A stretch of 39,080 nucleotides of DNA from positions 1 to 39,080 of IMG/VR virus record IMGVR_UViG_3300044766_000043, one strand, 5' to 3'. Within the stretch, counting starts at the first letter, position 1. Every line of letters begins with the position of its first letter. The position numbers were made by a program, and so were the translations under genes. The notes beneath the pieces are model-generated. The model was not told where the DNA came from. It did no database searches and worked only from the letters and a program-made list of their open reading frames with translations. This document shows, piece after piece, positions 1 through 6,233 of this stretch. The DNA is from a virus.

Positions 1-179
1 GGCATCACATAACCGAAGGCCTGCAGGGCGGTCTTGCTGGCATGGAGGCCGATGCGGCAAAGCACCAGCGGGCCGGTGACTTTCTGCCATTCATTGATGC
101 GCCAGGTGAGATCACCATGCGCGGAGCGCAGGCCATTGAGGAGGCATTTCCAAAGCAGGCGGGGGTTTTGTGATTTCAT
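1..179 (-). CDS. Partial conserved phage/bacterial protein of unknown function (N-terminal 59 residues)
   Basis: A leftward ORF starts at ATG 179 and runs off the window, so only 59 codons are visible. The text, with a WKC start region, a TGPLVLCRIGLHAS core and an ALQAFGYV stretch, resembles short proteins common in phage metagenomes that carry a GLHAS-like motif. I cannot name a function. It follows the small membrane-protein gene at 224-451 in the same direction with a 44-bp gap. Its codons (CTC, CTGC contexts) do not match the rest of the phage, so it probably belongs to a different genome joined at the assembly repeat. Confidence 0.6.
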   Translation of the reverse strand, partial: MKSQNPRLLWKCLLNGLRSAHGDLTWRINEWQKVTGPLVLCRIGLHASKTALQAFGYVM

Positions 180-348
180 GTTTTTGGATGGTTTTTGAAT
201 TTCGGGAAAGAAGGCGGCCGGGATTAATCCGGTTTACGGGCCGCGGTGAGCGTAAAAATGATGCAAGCCAACAGGGCCGCGATAGCGCCGAGTGTGAGCA
301 CGATGGCCAGAGTGGCCTCCAAACCTTCGCGCAGGCTATACCTGGGGG
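1..348. other. Alternative-branch segment, probably not part of the circular phage genome
   Basis: These bases precede the left copy of the exact 127-bp repeat, and no matching sequence precedes the right copy. Codon use differs from the rest of the window: CTC leucine codons, a GAG glutamate codon and CTGC tetramers (including CTGCAG at 21-26) occur here, but all are rare elsewhere. I infer that an assembly path entered the phage circle from a related genome or variant. A real polymorphic insertion downstream of the nuclease gene is the alternative. Confidence 0.7.
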
Positions 349-451
349 CGGCCGACGCCGACAGCGTCAGAAGGTGAAAGGGCATTTTGCAGCGAAGGAC
401 CTGGCCTTCGTAAAAGAGAATGAAATGCGGATCCAGATAGACGTTTCTCAC
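224..451 (-). CDS. Small protein with a C-terminal membrane segment (chimeric variant of the 53-aa protein at 38895)
   Basis: Seventy-five codons start at GTG 451, which overlaps the nuclease stop in a GTGA arrangement that suggests translational coupling. The first 34 residues (RNVYLDPHFILF onward) lie in the 127-bp repeat and are identical to the 53-aa protein at the right end. Past base 349 the C-terminus differs completely and contains a hydrophobic helix (about residues 47-69, LAIVLTLGAIAALLACIIF) and a short basic tail. It may be a real allelic variant in another phage. In this window it probably records two alternative continuations after the same coding start. Function unknown. Confidence 0.5.
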   Translation of the reverse strand: MRNVYLDPHFILFYEGQVLRCKMPFHLLTLSASAAPRYSLREGLEATLAIVLTLGAIAALLACIIFTLTAARKPD

Positions 452-475
452 GATATTTTCCCCCGGTCGCGGTCC
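349..475. repeat. Left copy of exact 127-bp repeat (circle junction)
   Basis: Identical base for base to 38954-39080. It covers the end of the nuclease gene and the start of the following small gene. The left copy is internal (348 bp from the end) while the right copy ends exactly at the window end. The length of 127 equals the largest k-mer commonly used by de Bruijn assemblers, so an assembly overlap is the simplest explanation. A phage terminal repeat would have to sit at both ends. Confidence 0.9.
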
Positions 476-1566
476 AGGTATGGCGCCGTCGGCTTTTCGT
501 CGACGCATCCGGACAGCAATTCTTCGATCAGGTGTTCCAGGGCCGGGCCCCGGCGTTTGGTCGCTTCCCGAACCAGTTCGGTCAGCTTCTTTTTGTCGAT
601 CATGACGGCCTGAAGGAATCGTTCCTGAGAAATTCCCAGGTCGGCGCAATGCTGAAAGACCCTTTGCGGGTCGGAAATATAAGTCCGCGCTTCCCCGACG
701 TTCAATCGCCAGCCGGGGACCGCTTCGCCGTCGGCCAGCCGGCGCTTCGCTTCTTCCTTCACGGCCCGGATGACGTCTTCGGACGCATAGCTTCGGGCCA
801 GGAAGGCGGCGATTTCTTCGTTGCTGGCGATCCCGGCCGGGTTCAGTTCGCCCAGCTTCACGGCCGCGGCCTTTGCTTCCGGGCAATCCCGCCGGCAAGA
901 GCAATATTTGCACCAATTGCCGGCGGTCCTGGGGGCGTCGGGATCCTTCGCCCGATCCAGGTCGCCGATCAATTCATCCCGGGCCCGGATCAGGTCATCG
1001 GCGTCATAATGACAAATCGAATAAGGCGGTCGAAACCAAGGCTGATTGACGGCGACGAAGCCCCGATGAAAACCCCAGTTTTCGGCGATCAGGACCGCCA
1101 GGGCCCGAAGCTGAAGATTCCCCGGGGCCTTCGCGACTTCATGGCGCCCGCTTTTGTCGTCGATCAAGACGAAGTCTTCAACGCCATCGGCTGATGCCAT
1201 GAAATCAAACCGGCCCGAAAAGACGACCGCGGGCGCCTGGATCCATAGTCGACACTCGCTTCGCGTTTCCAGTTTCAGGTCCGGCGGAAAGATCGTGTCC
1301 AGGATGTCCCGGCGTCCGGCGACCAGGCTTTTGAACGTCTTCTGTTCGTCGTCGGTCAGGGCGTCGAACTTCAGGGATCCTTCCATGGCCGCGGCGATTC
1401 GCTGGCCCGATTCGGTCCAGGGCAAGACCGGCGCCGGCCGGCCTGGCAGGGCCCGCTTCAAATTCAAATAACCCCGGCAATGGTGGATCCGGGGATATTC
1501 AGACGCGGACGGAAGGCCCCGGCGTTCATCCACCGGGCCCCCGGAAATGACGACGCCTGATGTCAT
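448..1566 (-). CDS. PD-(D/E)XK exonuclease with Cas4/AddB-type Fe-S cysteines
   Basis: 372 residues. The catalytic core is visible: Asp121 in GRFDFMA, then LIDDKSG with Asp136-x-Lys138, and a QLRAL stretch near 152 like the family's motif with conserved Gln. One Cys lies near the N-terminus (Cys30 in RIHHCRGYL) and a cluster lies after the core (Cys219, 222, 224, 228). That layout is typical of Fe-S-stabilised RecB-family nucleases such as Cas4 and AddB. The protein likely resects duplex DNA ends for recombination. It sits directly after an annealase-like gene (4-bp overlap, ATGA), as in phage exonuclease/annealase pairs. The 3' end overlaps the next small gene. No CRISPR genes are present, so a Cas role is unlikely. 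Confidence 0.8.
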   Translation of the reverse strand: MTSGVVISGGPVDERRGLPSASEYPRIHHCRGYLNLKRALPGRPAPVLPWTESGQRIAAAMEGSLKFDALTDDEQKTFKSLVAGRRDILDTIFPPDLKLETRSECRLWIQAPAVVFSGRFDFMASADGVEDFVLIDDKSGRHEVAKAPGNLQLRALAVLIAENWGFHRGFVAVNQPWFRPPYSICHYDADDLIRARDELIGDLDRAKDPDAPRTAGNWCKYCSCRRDCPEAKAAAVKLGELNPAGIASNEEIAAFLARSYASEDVIRAVKEEAKRRLADGEAVPGWRLNVGEARTYISDPQRVFQHCADLGISQERFLQAVMIDKKKLTELVREATKRRGPALEHLIEELLSGCVDEKPTAPYLDRDRGKIS

Positions 1567-2735
1567 GACGTCTTTGTCGGCAAGGGGAAGATTTTTGACG
1601 CTTCGTCCAGGATCCCGGTCGGAAGGGCGAACAGTTCGTCAATCCCGTCCGGGACCTTTCCCAGCTTCTTCAGGTCATCGAAGAACCGGCGTTCATCGAC
1701 CTTCGCGTCCAGCAAACAGTTTTTCAGGCCGTCGATGATCTTCGCGCGTTCTTCGGCCGAATAAGTCTTCGCTGGGACCGATTCCGGCAATCTGGCCTTT
1801 TTGTCAGGTTGACCCGACTGATCCGCCGGCGGGCCCGCCTGGGCCGTCTTTTCAGCCTTCTCGGCTTCGAAAAGCGGTTTGGATGCGGACGTCGCGGCCG
1901 GCGCCTGGGCCCCCGCCAGGGGCGGGAAACAGTCGTCGATCGTCGCTTCATCGTCCCGGATCGCCGTCCGAAGGCCGGTCAGGACTTCCAGTTGCCGGAC
2001 GCCCAGGTCGCCTTCGCCGACGATTCCCAGGGATGCGAAGACCCGGGCCGGGTCGATGTTCGAATCTTTGACCCAGTTCATCACGGCCGCGCGCCGGGCC
2101 TTCATCGATTTCCGGTCGCCCAGCAGCACTTCCCAGACCTTCGTTTCGATCGGTTTCAGCAAACCGCGCGGAATCACCTGGAAGACGGCATCCCGGCGGG
2201 CCTTCGCAAGACAGGCTTTCGCGACGACGACCGCCATCCGTTCGGAATAGGGCGTCCCCTGCCTGGTCACGGTCGCTTCGACCGCTTCGGATGACGACGC
2301 ATAATTATTTTCGACATCGAACGCCATCCCGCGGCAGCGGACAAAGCGTTCCGACCGTTCGACGATCATCGCATAGACCCGGATGTTCTGGAAACAGGAG
2401 GCGGCGATTTCCGCCAGCCGCACGGACATGCCTGAAGCGAATTCCATCACCTTCCGTCCGTTGACCATCTTCGCCCCGACCGGCCGGTTGTAAACGCAAC
2501 TTTCGGCGACTTCTTCGTCTTGGGTCGCCTGGGTCATCGCGTCCTTCTGAAACTTTTCGATTGATCGGGCGTATTTCTTCGCGGTCTCGATCTGGATGTC
2601 GATTTCGGTTCGGTCGATTCGCTGCAACGCTTCCGTCCCGACGACTTCGACGGATCCGGTCTGGAATTCTTCGTCAGCTTGCGCTGGCGGGGACGCCAGG
2701 TTAGCCGGCGAGTTTTGTTTCTGGTTTTTCTTCAT
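1563..2735 (-). CDS. Putative phage recombination protein (RecT/Rad52-like annealase candidate)
   Basis: 390 residues. The core, about residues 40-265, runs from TEIDIQIETAKKYARSI through SVRLAEIAASCF to ECFPP-like text (DDCFPPLAG). It resembles a phage family usually found beside exonucleases and thought to act in single-strand annealing. I recognise it from general pattern memory, not a search. The C-terminal 125 residues are a low-complexity Ala/Pro/Lys linker plus a short helical tail, which would suit an SSB- or nuclease-contacting tail. It precedes the Fe-S nuclease with a 4-bp overlap, and its start overlaps the end of the Cys-containing protein by 35 bp. No strong Shine-Dalgarno is visible, so coupling to the upstream gene is likely. 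It could also be a replication accessory protein. Confidence 0.6.
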   Translation of the reverse strand: MKKNQKQNSPANLASPPAQADEEFQTGSVEVVGTEALQRIDRTEIDIQIETAKKYARSIEKFQKDAMTQATQDEEVAESCVYNRPVGAKMVNGRKVMEFASGMSVRLAEIAASCFQNIRVYAMIVERSERFVRCRGMAFDVENNYASSSEAVEATVTRQGTPYSERMAVVVAKACLAKARRDAVFQVIPRGLLKPIETKVWEVLLGDRKSMKARRAAVMNWVKDSNIDPARVFASLGIVGEGDLGVRQLEVLTGLRTAIRDDEATIDDCFPPLAGAQAPAATSASKPLFEAEKAEKTAQAGPPADQSGQPDKKARLPESVPAKTYSAEERAKIIDGLKNCLLDAKVDERRFFDDLKKLGKVPDGIDELFALPTGILDEASKIFPLPTKTS

Positions 2736-2991
2736 GGATGGGGGATGGATCAGGGTTCAGTTTCAGGACAAAGAATCGACCGGATCGGCCGCACGTTCCG
2801 CGGGCCAGGCCGATCAAGTGGGGATCCCGGCGTTCGTCTTCGCAATAGGGGCGAAGGTCGTCTAGGCGATAAGGGAATCCGGTCAGGGGATGATTTCCCT
2901 TCAAGGTCTTCAGCCGGAGATTGCAGCGGGCTTTCCGGCCGGGATTGATGGCGAAGACGCAAGCTTTGCAGATCGGAGACGGGTTCTTCAT
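2701..2991 (-). CDS. Small Cys-containing phage protein, unknown function
   Basis: 96 residues. Cysteines occur in CKACVF (residues 8 and 11), near 23 (ARCNLR), in the DLRPYCEDERR motif (about residue 50) and near 67 (RGTCGR). The spacing suggests a metal site, and the CEDER motif recurs in small phage proteins placed in recombination operons. The start at 2991 lies immediately downstream of the GGCNN array, which therefore forms its 5' leader. The 3' end overlaps the annealase-like gene by 35 bp. The enzymatic role is unknown. Confidence 0.6.
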   Translation of the reverse strand: MKNPSPICKACVFAINPGRKARCNLRLKTLKGNHPLTGFPYRLDDLRPYCEDERRDPHLIGLARGTCGRSGRFFVLKLNPDPSPIHEEKPETKLAG

Positions 2992-3054
2992 AGATGTTTT
3001 TCCTTCAGAAATTGGCTTCGCCCAGAATCATCCGGGCGAAGCGTTTAGCCTGCA

Positions 3055-3216
3055 TTGCCCCGCCCAGCCTTGCCTCGCCGGGCCTTGCCGCGCCACGCCT
3101 GCCTTGCCATGCCCCGCCAAGCCAGGCCTTGCCCCGCCGCGCCGGGCCTGCCTTGCCCCGCCGCGCCTTGCCCAGCCTTGCCCAGCCTTGCCCAGCCTTG
3201 CCATGCCTGCCTTGCC
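3055..3216. repeat. 33-unit pentanucleotide array NNGCC (GGCNN on the transcribed strand)
   Basis: Read on the + strand, bases 3055-3216 parse without remainder into 33 units ending in GCC: thirty 5-mers (NNGCC) and three 4-mers (TGCC). Each 4-mer is followed by TTGCC. TTGCC is the commonest unit, alternating with CCGCC, CAGCC, GCGCC, GGGCC, ATGCC and others. A CAGCC-TTGCC pair repeats three times near the 3' end. The array fills most of the 230-bp gap between the genes at 3222 and 2991, so on the leftward transcript it is a G-rich GGCNN leader. All frames are open but the translation is low-complexity Gly/Lys/Ala/Arg, so I do not call a gene. Confidence 0.9.
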
Positions 3217-3221
3217 TCTGA

Positions 3222-3704
3222 TCAATCATGCAGTTGCTTTCTGACTGATCGGATCGCCTGGAACACGCGCGCCAATTCCCGGAGACTGGCGTATTTCTCC
3301 GAAAACAGCTTCATCTCTTCGATCGCATCCTTCAAAAGCTGGCATCGCATGTCCCGATTCGCTAGGACGAAGGTCATTTCCCTATAACCCCCGCCGGCGC
3401 AATAACGATCCGGCTTCAGGCTGACGAAGACCCGGACCTTCATTCCCCGGCCGTTGATCGAAATGACCCGGAAGGTCCGCTGGATCAGTTCGCGGGCCTG
3501 CCAAAGTCGGAATTCGGCCGCGGCCTTCGTGTCATCCCATTGAAAGACGGCGTGAAGGGGCGACCGCGGGGATCGGGCCCGGTCGATAACGATGGCCGGG
3601 ACCAGGACGCCGGAATTGCGCGCGGCGAGCGAACGAAGTTCGGCGATGATCCGCCGGCGCCGTTTGCTAGACAACGCCGGTTTCATGGGATTTTTCCAGT
3701 TCAA
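3222..3704 (-). CDS. Conserved phage protein of unknown function (recombination operon)
   Basis: 160 residues from ATG 3704. An internal ATG at 3686 (MKPALSS) is an equally plausible start and would halve the overlap with the preceding gene. The middle (SPLHAVFQWDDTKAAAEF, then WQARELIQ) and the GGGYREM segment followed by a helical C-terminus match a widespread phage family I have seen beside recombination genes. It has no known activity. The N-terminus is rich in Arg/Lys (SSKRRRR), which could bind nucleic acid. It is followed by the GGCNN array. Confidence 0.65.
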   Translation of the reverse strand: MNWKNPMKPALSSKRRRRIIAELRSLAARNSGVLVPAIVIDRARSPRSPLHAVFQWDDTKAAAEFRLWQARELIQRTFRVISINGRGMKVRVFVSLKPDRYCAGGGYREMTFVLANRDMRCQLLKDAIEEMKLFSEKYASLRELARVFQAIRSVRKQLHD

Positions 3705-4308
3705 AGGTTCCCCATCCCATGCCGGCGGACTTCTTTGAATCGGGCCGGCCTTCCCCGATGCCTACTTGAAGACCGACGCGAGCCAGAAGATTCGACACGT
3801 CCGATAAGGTAAACTGATCCTGATCCCAACGGATCCGGATCTTTGCCTTCCAGTCATGGAAGGCGGCGCGAACGATCAAATAAGATGTCCCGGTTTCGAC
3901 CCGGCCGATGTCTTCCTGTTTGATCGGCTTGCCGATGATCCGGATCAAGGGGATTTGCGGTTCGATCTTATCGACGCCGTCGGCGATGACGAAGATCGAC
4001 AGCTTCGCCAAAGTCATTTTGAAATCGACCAATCTGCAAGCCGAAATCATCGCGTTTCGAATCGCGCCGGCGTGGAATCCGTCCCAGCCTTCTTTCGAAC
4101 GATAGCGGGCCAGTTCGAACAATTCGTCGGTCGATTGTGGTTCGCGTTTCTTCTTCGAAGATGCCGCTTTGCCGGTTTCCATCTTCGTCATGAATTCGCG
4201 TTTTGTCTTGGCGCTGAAACGGTGGATGACCAGGGGCGTCAAGCCACGAATGGCGAACGTCGCGGTCCCGAACTTTGGGGGCGCGATGGTTATTGTTTGG
4301 GTTTTCAT
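3667..4308 (-). CDS. Conserved phage protein of unknown function, RAMP-like appearance
   Basis: 213 residues. It begins with a beta-rich stretch (GTATFAIRGLTPLVIHRF), then a Lys-rich loop, then FHAGAIRNAMISACRLVD, and ends with LLARVGLQVGIGEGRPDSK. The layout recurs in many phages and superficially resembles RAMP/Cas6-like ferredoxin folds with a glycine-rich loop, but I see no evidence of CRISPR function. It lies 3 bp after the stop of the 93-aa gene at 4312 and overlaps the next gene by 20-38 bp. A nucleic-acid-binding recombination accessory is my guess; it is not demonstrated. Confidence 0.65.
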   Translation of the reverse strand: MKTQTITIAPPKFGTATFAIRGLTPLVIHRFSAKTKREFMTKMETGKAASSKKKREPQSTDELFELARYRSKEGWDGFHAGAIRNAMISACRLVDFKMTLAKLSIFVIADGVDKIEPQIPLIRIIGKPIKQEDIGRVETGTSYLIVRAAFHDWKAKIRIRWDQDQFTLSDVSNLLARVGLQVGIGEGRPDSKKSAGMGWGTFELEKSHETGVV

Positions 4309-4311
4309 GAG

Positions 4312-4593
4312 CTAAAGGGATTTCGCTTTCGTCGCGTTCAAAAGGTTCGTTTCAGCCAAAAAGGCCCGGAGCGGGATCGGCTCGCCGGCCTTCAGGATCA
4401 GGTTCATGTCTTCTTCCGCTTCGCGAAGGGCCTGCAAAAGCATCCGTTCGGACAGCCGGATCACCTGTTCCCGGGTCGCGTCCCTGGCCGCGTCGTAATC
4501 GGCGATCAGGCCGGCGGCTGTATGGGCGTCCCCGTAAAGCGTCGCGATCGCAACGCGACACGCCAGGTCGATCTGTTCGGCCGTCGGTTGCAT
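4312..4593 (-). CDS. Small helical protein, unknown
   Basis: 93 residues, predicted mostly helical. It has an AEQIDLACRVAIATLYG start and a second half rich in Leu, Glu and Ala. It has no cysteine clusters or membrane segments. It uses GAA and GTC codons like its neighbours and lies tightly between the Cys-rich gene at 4606 and the conserved gene at 3667, so it is likely real. I do not recognise the family. Confidence 0.55.
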   Translation of the reverse strand: MQPTAEQIDLACRVAIATLYGDAHTAAGLIADYDAARDATREQVIRLSERMLLQALREAEEDMNLILKAGEPIPLRAFLAETNLLNATKAKSL

Positions 4594-4605
4594 ATTCCGG
4601 GATGA

Positions 4606-4884
4606 TCATGGGGATCCGGGATCCGTGAAGGTCGTCGTCTGATCGTTTTGGGGACGGACGATCCCTTCCGGCCAGATTTCGACGCACCGGCCCGGCCGGG
4701 AAGCGTTCAACAGGTCGGACGCCAGGCCGCGATCATTGCCATTCATCATGTCATTCAGGATTCGGGTCGAACAGGCGGCGCAAAGCCCCTCTTCGACGGT
4801 CAGGCCGGCGGCGCAAGCCTGGCGGATCTTCCCGGCCCGGTTCGGACAGGCCGAACAGATCAAAGCGATTTTCGGCGGCTTCAT
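4606..4884 (-). CDS. Small zinc-binding-type protein
   Basis: 92 residues from ATG 4884 (MKPPKIALICSAC); the longer upstream reading has out-of-style residues. Two Cys pairs are visible, CSACPNRAGKIRQAC and EGLCAACSTR, the usual four-Cys metal site. The C-terminal half is acidic and polar. It belongs to the first genes of the leftward operon. A regulatory or recombination adaptor role is possible but unproven. Confidence 0.6.
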   Translation of the reverse strand: MKPPKIALICSACPNRAGKIRQACAAGLTVEEGLCAACSTRILNDMMNGNDRGLASDLLNASRPGRCVEIWPEGIVRPQNDQTTTFTDPGSP

Positions 4885-4931
4885 GTTTAGAAAGTTTAGG
4901 CGACTTTGACCGGGCGATCCTTCCCCCGGCG

Positions 4932-5272
4932 CTAGCCGCGGACCCAGACGCCGGCGATCGGCGTGACGTCCTTCATCAGATAATCCCATCCCTTCGCGGA
5001 CGGGACGAAGTCTTCCAGGGCGACTTTGTGTCCAGACTTCGACGGGTCTCGCGGAAAGCCTGACGTCGGGCGTCGACGAAGGGTGATCGCGTGGCCGGCT
5101 TCAGGTCGGCCATCATCTTCGCTTCGCAAGCGGAGCAAATGCCGTGAGAAATCCGGCCGGCGGTCGGATCTATTGCGGAAACGATCACGTCGCCCAGGTC
5201 CGCTTTGCACCATGCGCAAAGGCGATGACAGACGGCGACAGAAGAACCGGGAACGGTCGATGTCGGATTCAT
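4932..5272 (-). CDS. Zn-ribbon protein with an apparent -1 frameshift
   Basis: From ATG 5272 the frame encodes MNPTSTVPG followed by a Cys site, LCAWCKADLGD and SHGICSACEAKM, a pattern common in small phage and regulatory proteins. In that frame the ORF would stop at 4976 (98 aa). However, from about base 5105 down to the TAG at 4932 it is the -1 frame that follows the house codon style (GTC, GCC, GAA, GAC, ATC), ending DYLMKDVTPIAGVWVRG, and it has no usable start. I infer one 113-aa gene with either a sequence error, a true mutation or a frameshift near 5105. I see no classic slippery heptamer. This is the first gene of the leftward operon. Confidence 0.55.
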
Positions 5273-5353
5273 TGCTGGGATTTCTTTGGTTGGCCCGGGA
5301 TCGTGTCGATCTGGTCGTCCGGGGAAAACAGGATGGGGGAAACCTACGGTGCA

Positions 5354-5518
5354 ATGCAAGCCGAAATCATTACATTTGAAAAGATTTCGCAATTTCTTGA
5401 CGAAAATCGCGCCCGGGTCATCGTCCCCAGAACCGGGGAAGGGCGCTTGCTGGCGCGCTTTCCGCGATGTTGGGGCGCCTTGGACTTGGTCGTTCAGGGC
5501 GCCTTTTTTACATGGTGA
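5354..5518 (+). CDS. Possible 54-aa protein in the switch region
   Basis: ATG 5354 opens a 54-codon frame (MQAEIITFEKISQFLDE start, GAFFTW end) with house-style codons (GAA, GCC, GTC). An in-frame ATG at 5333 would add seven residues. It lies divergent to the leftward operon and its last codons overlap a rho-independent terminator. A GC-rich hairpin at about 5409-5446 sits inside the frame. It could be a short early regulator, or a leader/ncRNA locus rather than a gene. I do not recognise the protein. Confidence 0.4.
   Translation: MQAEIITFEKISQFLDENRARVIVPRTGEGRLLARFPRCWGALDLVVQGAFFTW
5472..5509 (+). terminator. Rho-independent terminator
   Basis: GGCGCC at 5474-5479 pairs with GGCGCC at 5498-5503 around an 18-base loop, followed by six T (5504-5509). 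It ends rightward transcripts from the 5354 frame. The stem is short but GC-only. Confidence 0.6.
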
Positions 5519-5524
5519 AGAACC

Positions 5525-5533
5525 TGTGAATAA
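5525..5533 (-). other. Perfect DnaA box, candidate replication origin region 5519-5617
   Basis: TGTGAATAA here reads TTATTCACA on the minus strand, matching the DnaA-box consensus TTATNCACA at every position. It lies in a roughly 100-bp gene-free stretch bounded by two rightward terminators, next to one of the few AT-richer patches of the genome, and between the divergent operons. A single box can occur by chance. A near match (TGTGGATGA) lies at 6436-6444. The helicase loader and organiser genes in the leftward operon fit a host DnaA/DnaB-dependent start. Confidence 0.4.
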
Positions 5534-5617
5534 CTATTTGACATCGAAACCCCCTGACCATTCATTCCCCTCTGAAGGTTGCGCGGTGGAACGCGAATCG
5601 GATCAAACCTTGGAAGA

Positions 5618-5651
5618 CCCTGGGCGATCTAAGCCATCGTCCAGGGTTTTT
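5618..5651 (+). terminator. Strong rho-independent terminator
   Basis: CCCTGG (5618-5623) pairs with CCAGGG (5641-5646). An inner CGAT/ATCG pairing extends the stem, and it is followed by TTTTTCTTT. It points rightward although no rightward gene immediately precedes it, so it ends either readthrough from the first terminator or a short RNA made in 5519-5617. It overlaps the 3' end of the leftward gene at 5629. Confidence 0.75.
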
Positions 5652-5925
5652 CTTTGGTCTTGACGCAAATAGTCCGATCATCAATTAGTCCGGCTGATTC
5701 CACCGCGCCCCGGCGTGACGTTATACCGGGACAGCCTCGAAAGCCGCGTTGCGGCCGGCGTCCCATCTTTCGGCGCCAGGTCTCACCGGCCCGGCTTAAA
5801 TAGTGATCCATCCCGGATCTGAAGACGATCGCATCCCAAACCGCGCGAAAAGGCTTGCCGACGCGGGCGACGGAAAAAAGTGAATACGCGACCCACATCG
5901 AACAGCGATTCAAGACAGACTTCAT
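5629..5925 (-). CDS. Small protein of unknown function
   Basis: 98 residues from ATG 5925 (MKSVLNRCS). ATG 5898 (MWVAYSLF) and an upstream TTG at 5976 are alternatives. A hydrophobic N-terminal stretch (WVAYSLFSVARVG) is followed by a basic, Arg-rich middle and a CPGIT motif. Codons follow the house style. It is transcribed leftward toward the candidate origin, and its last codons overlap the rightward terminator hairpin. I do not recognise it with confidence. Confidence 0.5.
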   Translation of the reverse strand: MKSVLNRCSMWVAYSLFSVARVGKPFRAVWDAIVFRSGMDHYLSRAGETWRRKMGRRPQRGFRGCPGITSRRGAVESAGLIDDRTICVKTKEKPWTMA

Positions 5926-5936
5926 CCCCCAGACGG

Positions 5937-6233
5937 GTGAAGTGTGTCCGCTCACCGACACCGAACAGGGATCCAATCGAACCGGATCTGATCCTGACGC
6001 TGGACTTGATCAACCGATGCCGGTCGGACAAGGGTCAATTTACCGGCGCAACACTAAGGGCGCTGGGGTCGTCGTTGCCCTTAGTGAAGGGATGGATGAT
6101 CAGCTTGATCGGGCGGAAGATTTCGCCGGCGGACTATCGGGACGCCATCGCGGCCCGCAATGGCGATCCCGGGAAGTTTCAACCTTGGTTCCAACGATCG
6201 CCGGGTCAAAGGGCGTTCGGATTCGACGTCTGA
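5937..6233 (+). CDS. Small phage protein with GW-containing motif, unknown
   Basis: 98 residues from GTG 5937; a GTG at 5880 would extend it. The segment with GQFTGATLRALG, then LVKGWMISLIGRKI, then ADYRDAI matches in style a group of small phage proteins with an L-x-x-LG then KGW pattern. No function is known. It is the first rightward gene and overlaps the convergent gene at 6206 by 28 bp at the 3' ends. Its codons are somewhat less typical than the late genes (CTA, AGG, TTG). Confidence 0.55.
   Translation: MKCVRSPTPNRDPIEPDLILTLDLINRCRSDKGQFTGATLRALGSSLPLVKGWMISLIGRKISPADYRDAIAARNGDPGKFQPWFQRSPGQRAFGFDV

Noticed and set aside
3055-3216. CRISPR-like repeat array
   Set aside because: Units are 5 bp with no spacers and no cas genes.
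3005-3229. 74-aa ORF rich in Gly/Lys/Ala/Arg on the minus strand across the pentanucleotide array
   Set aside because: All frames are open there because of the repeat; the product is a by-product of GGCNN and lacks coding signs.
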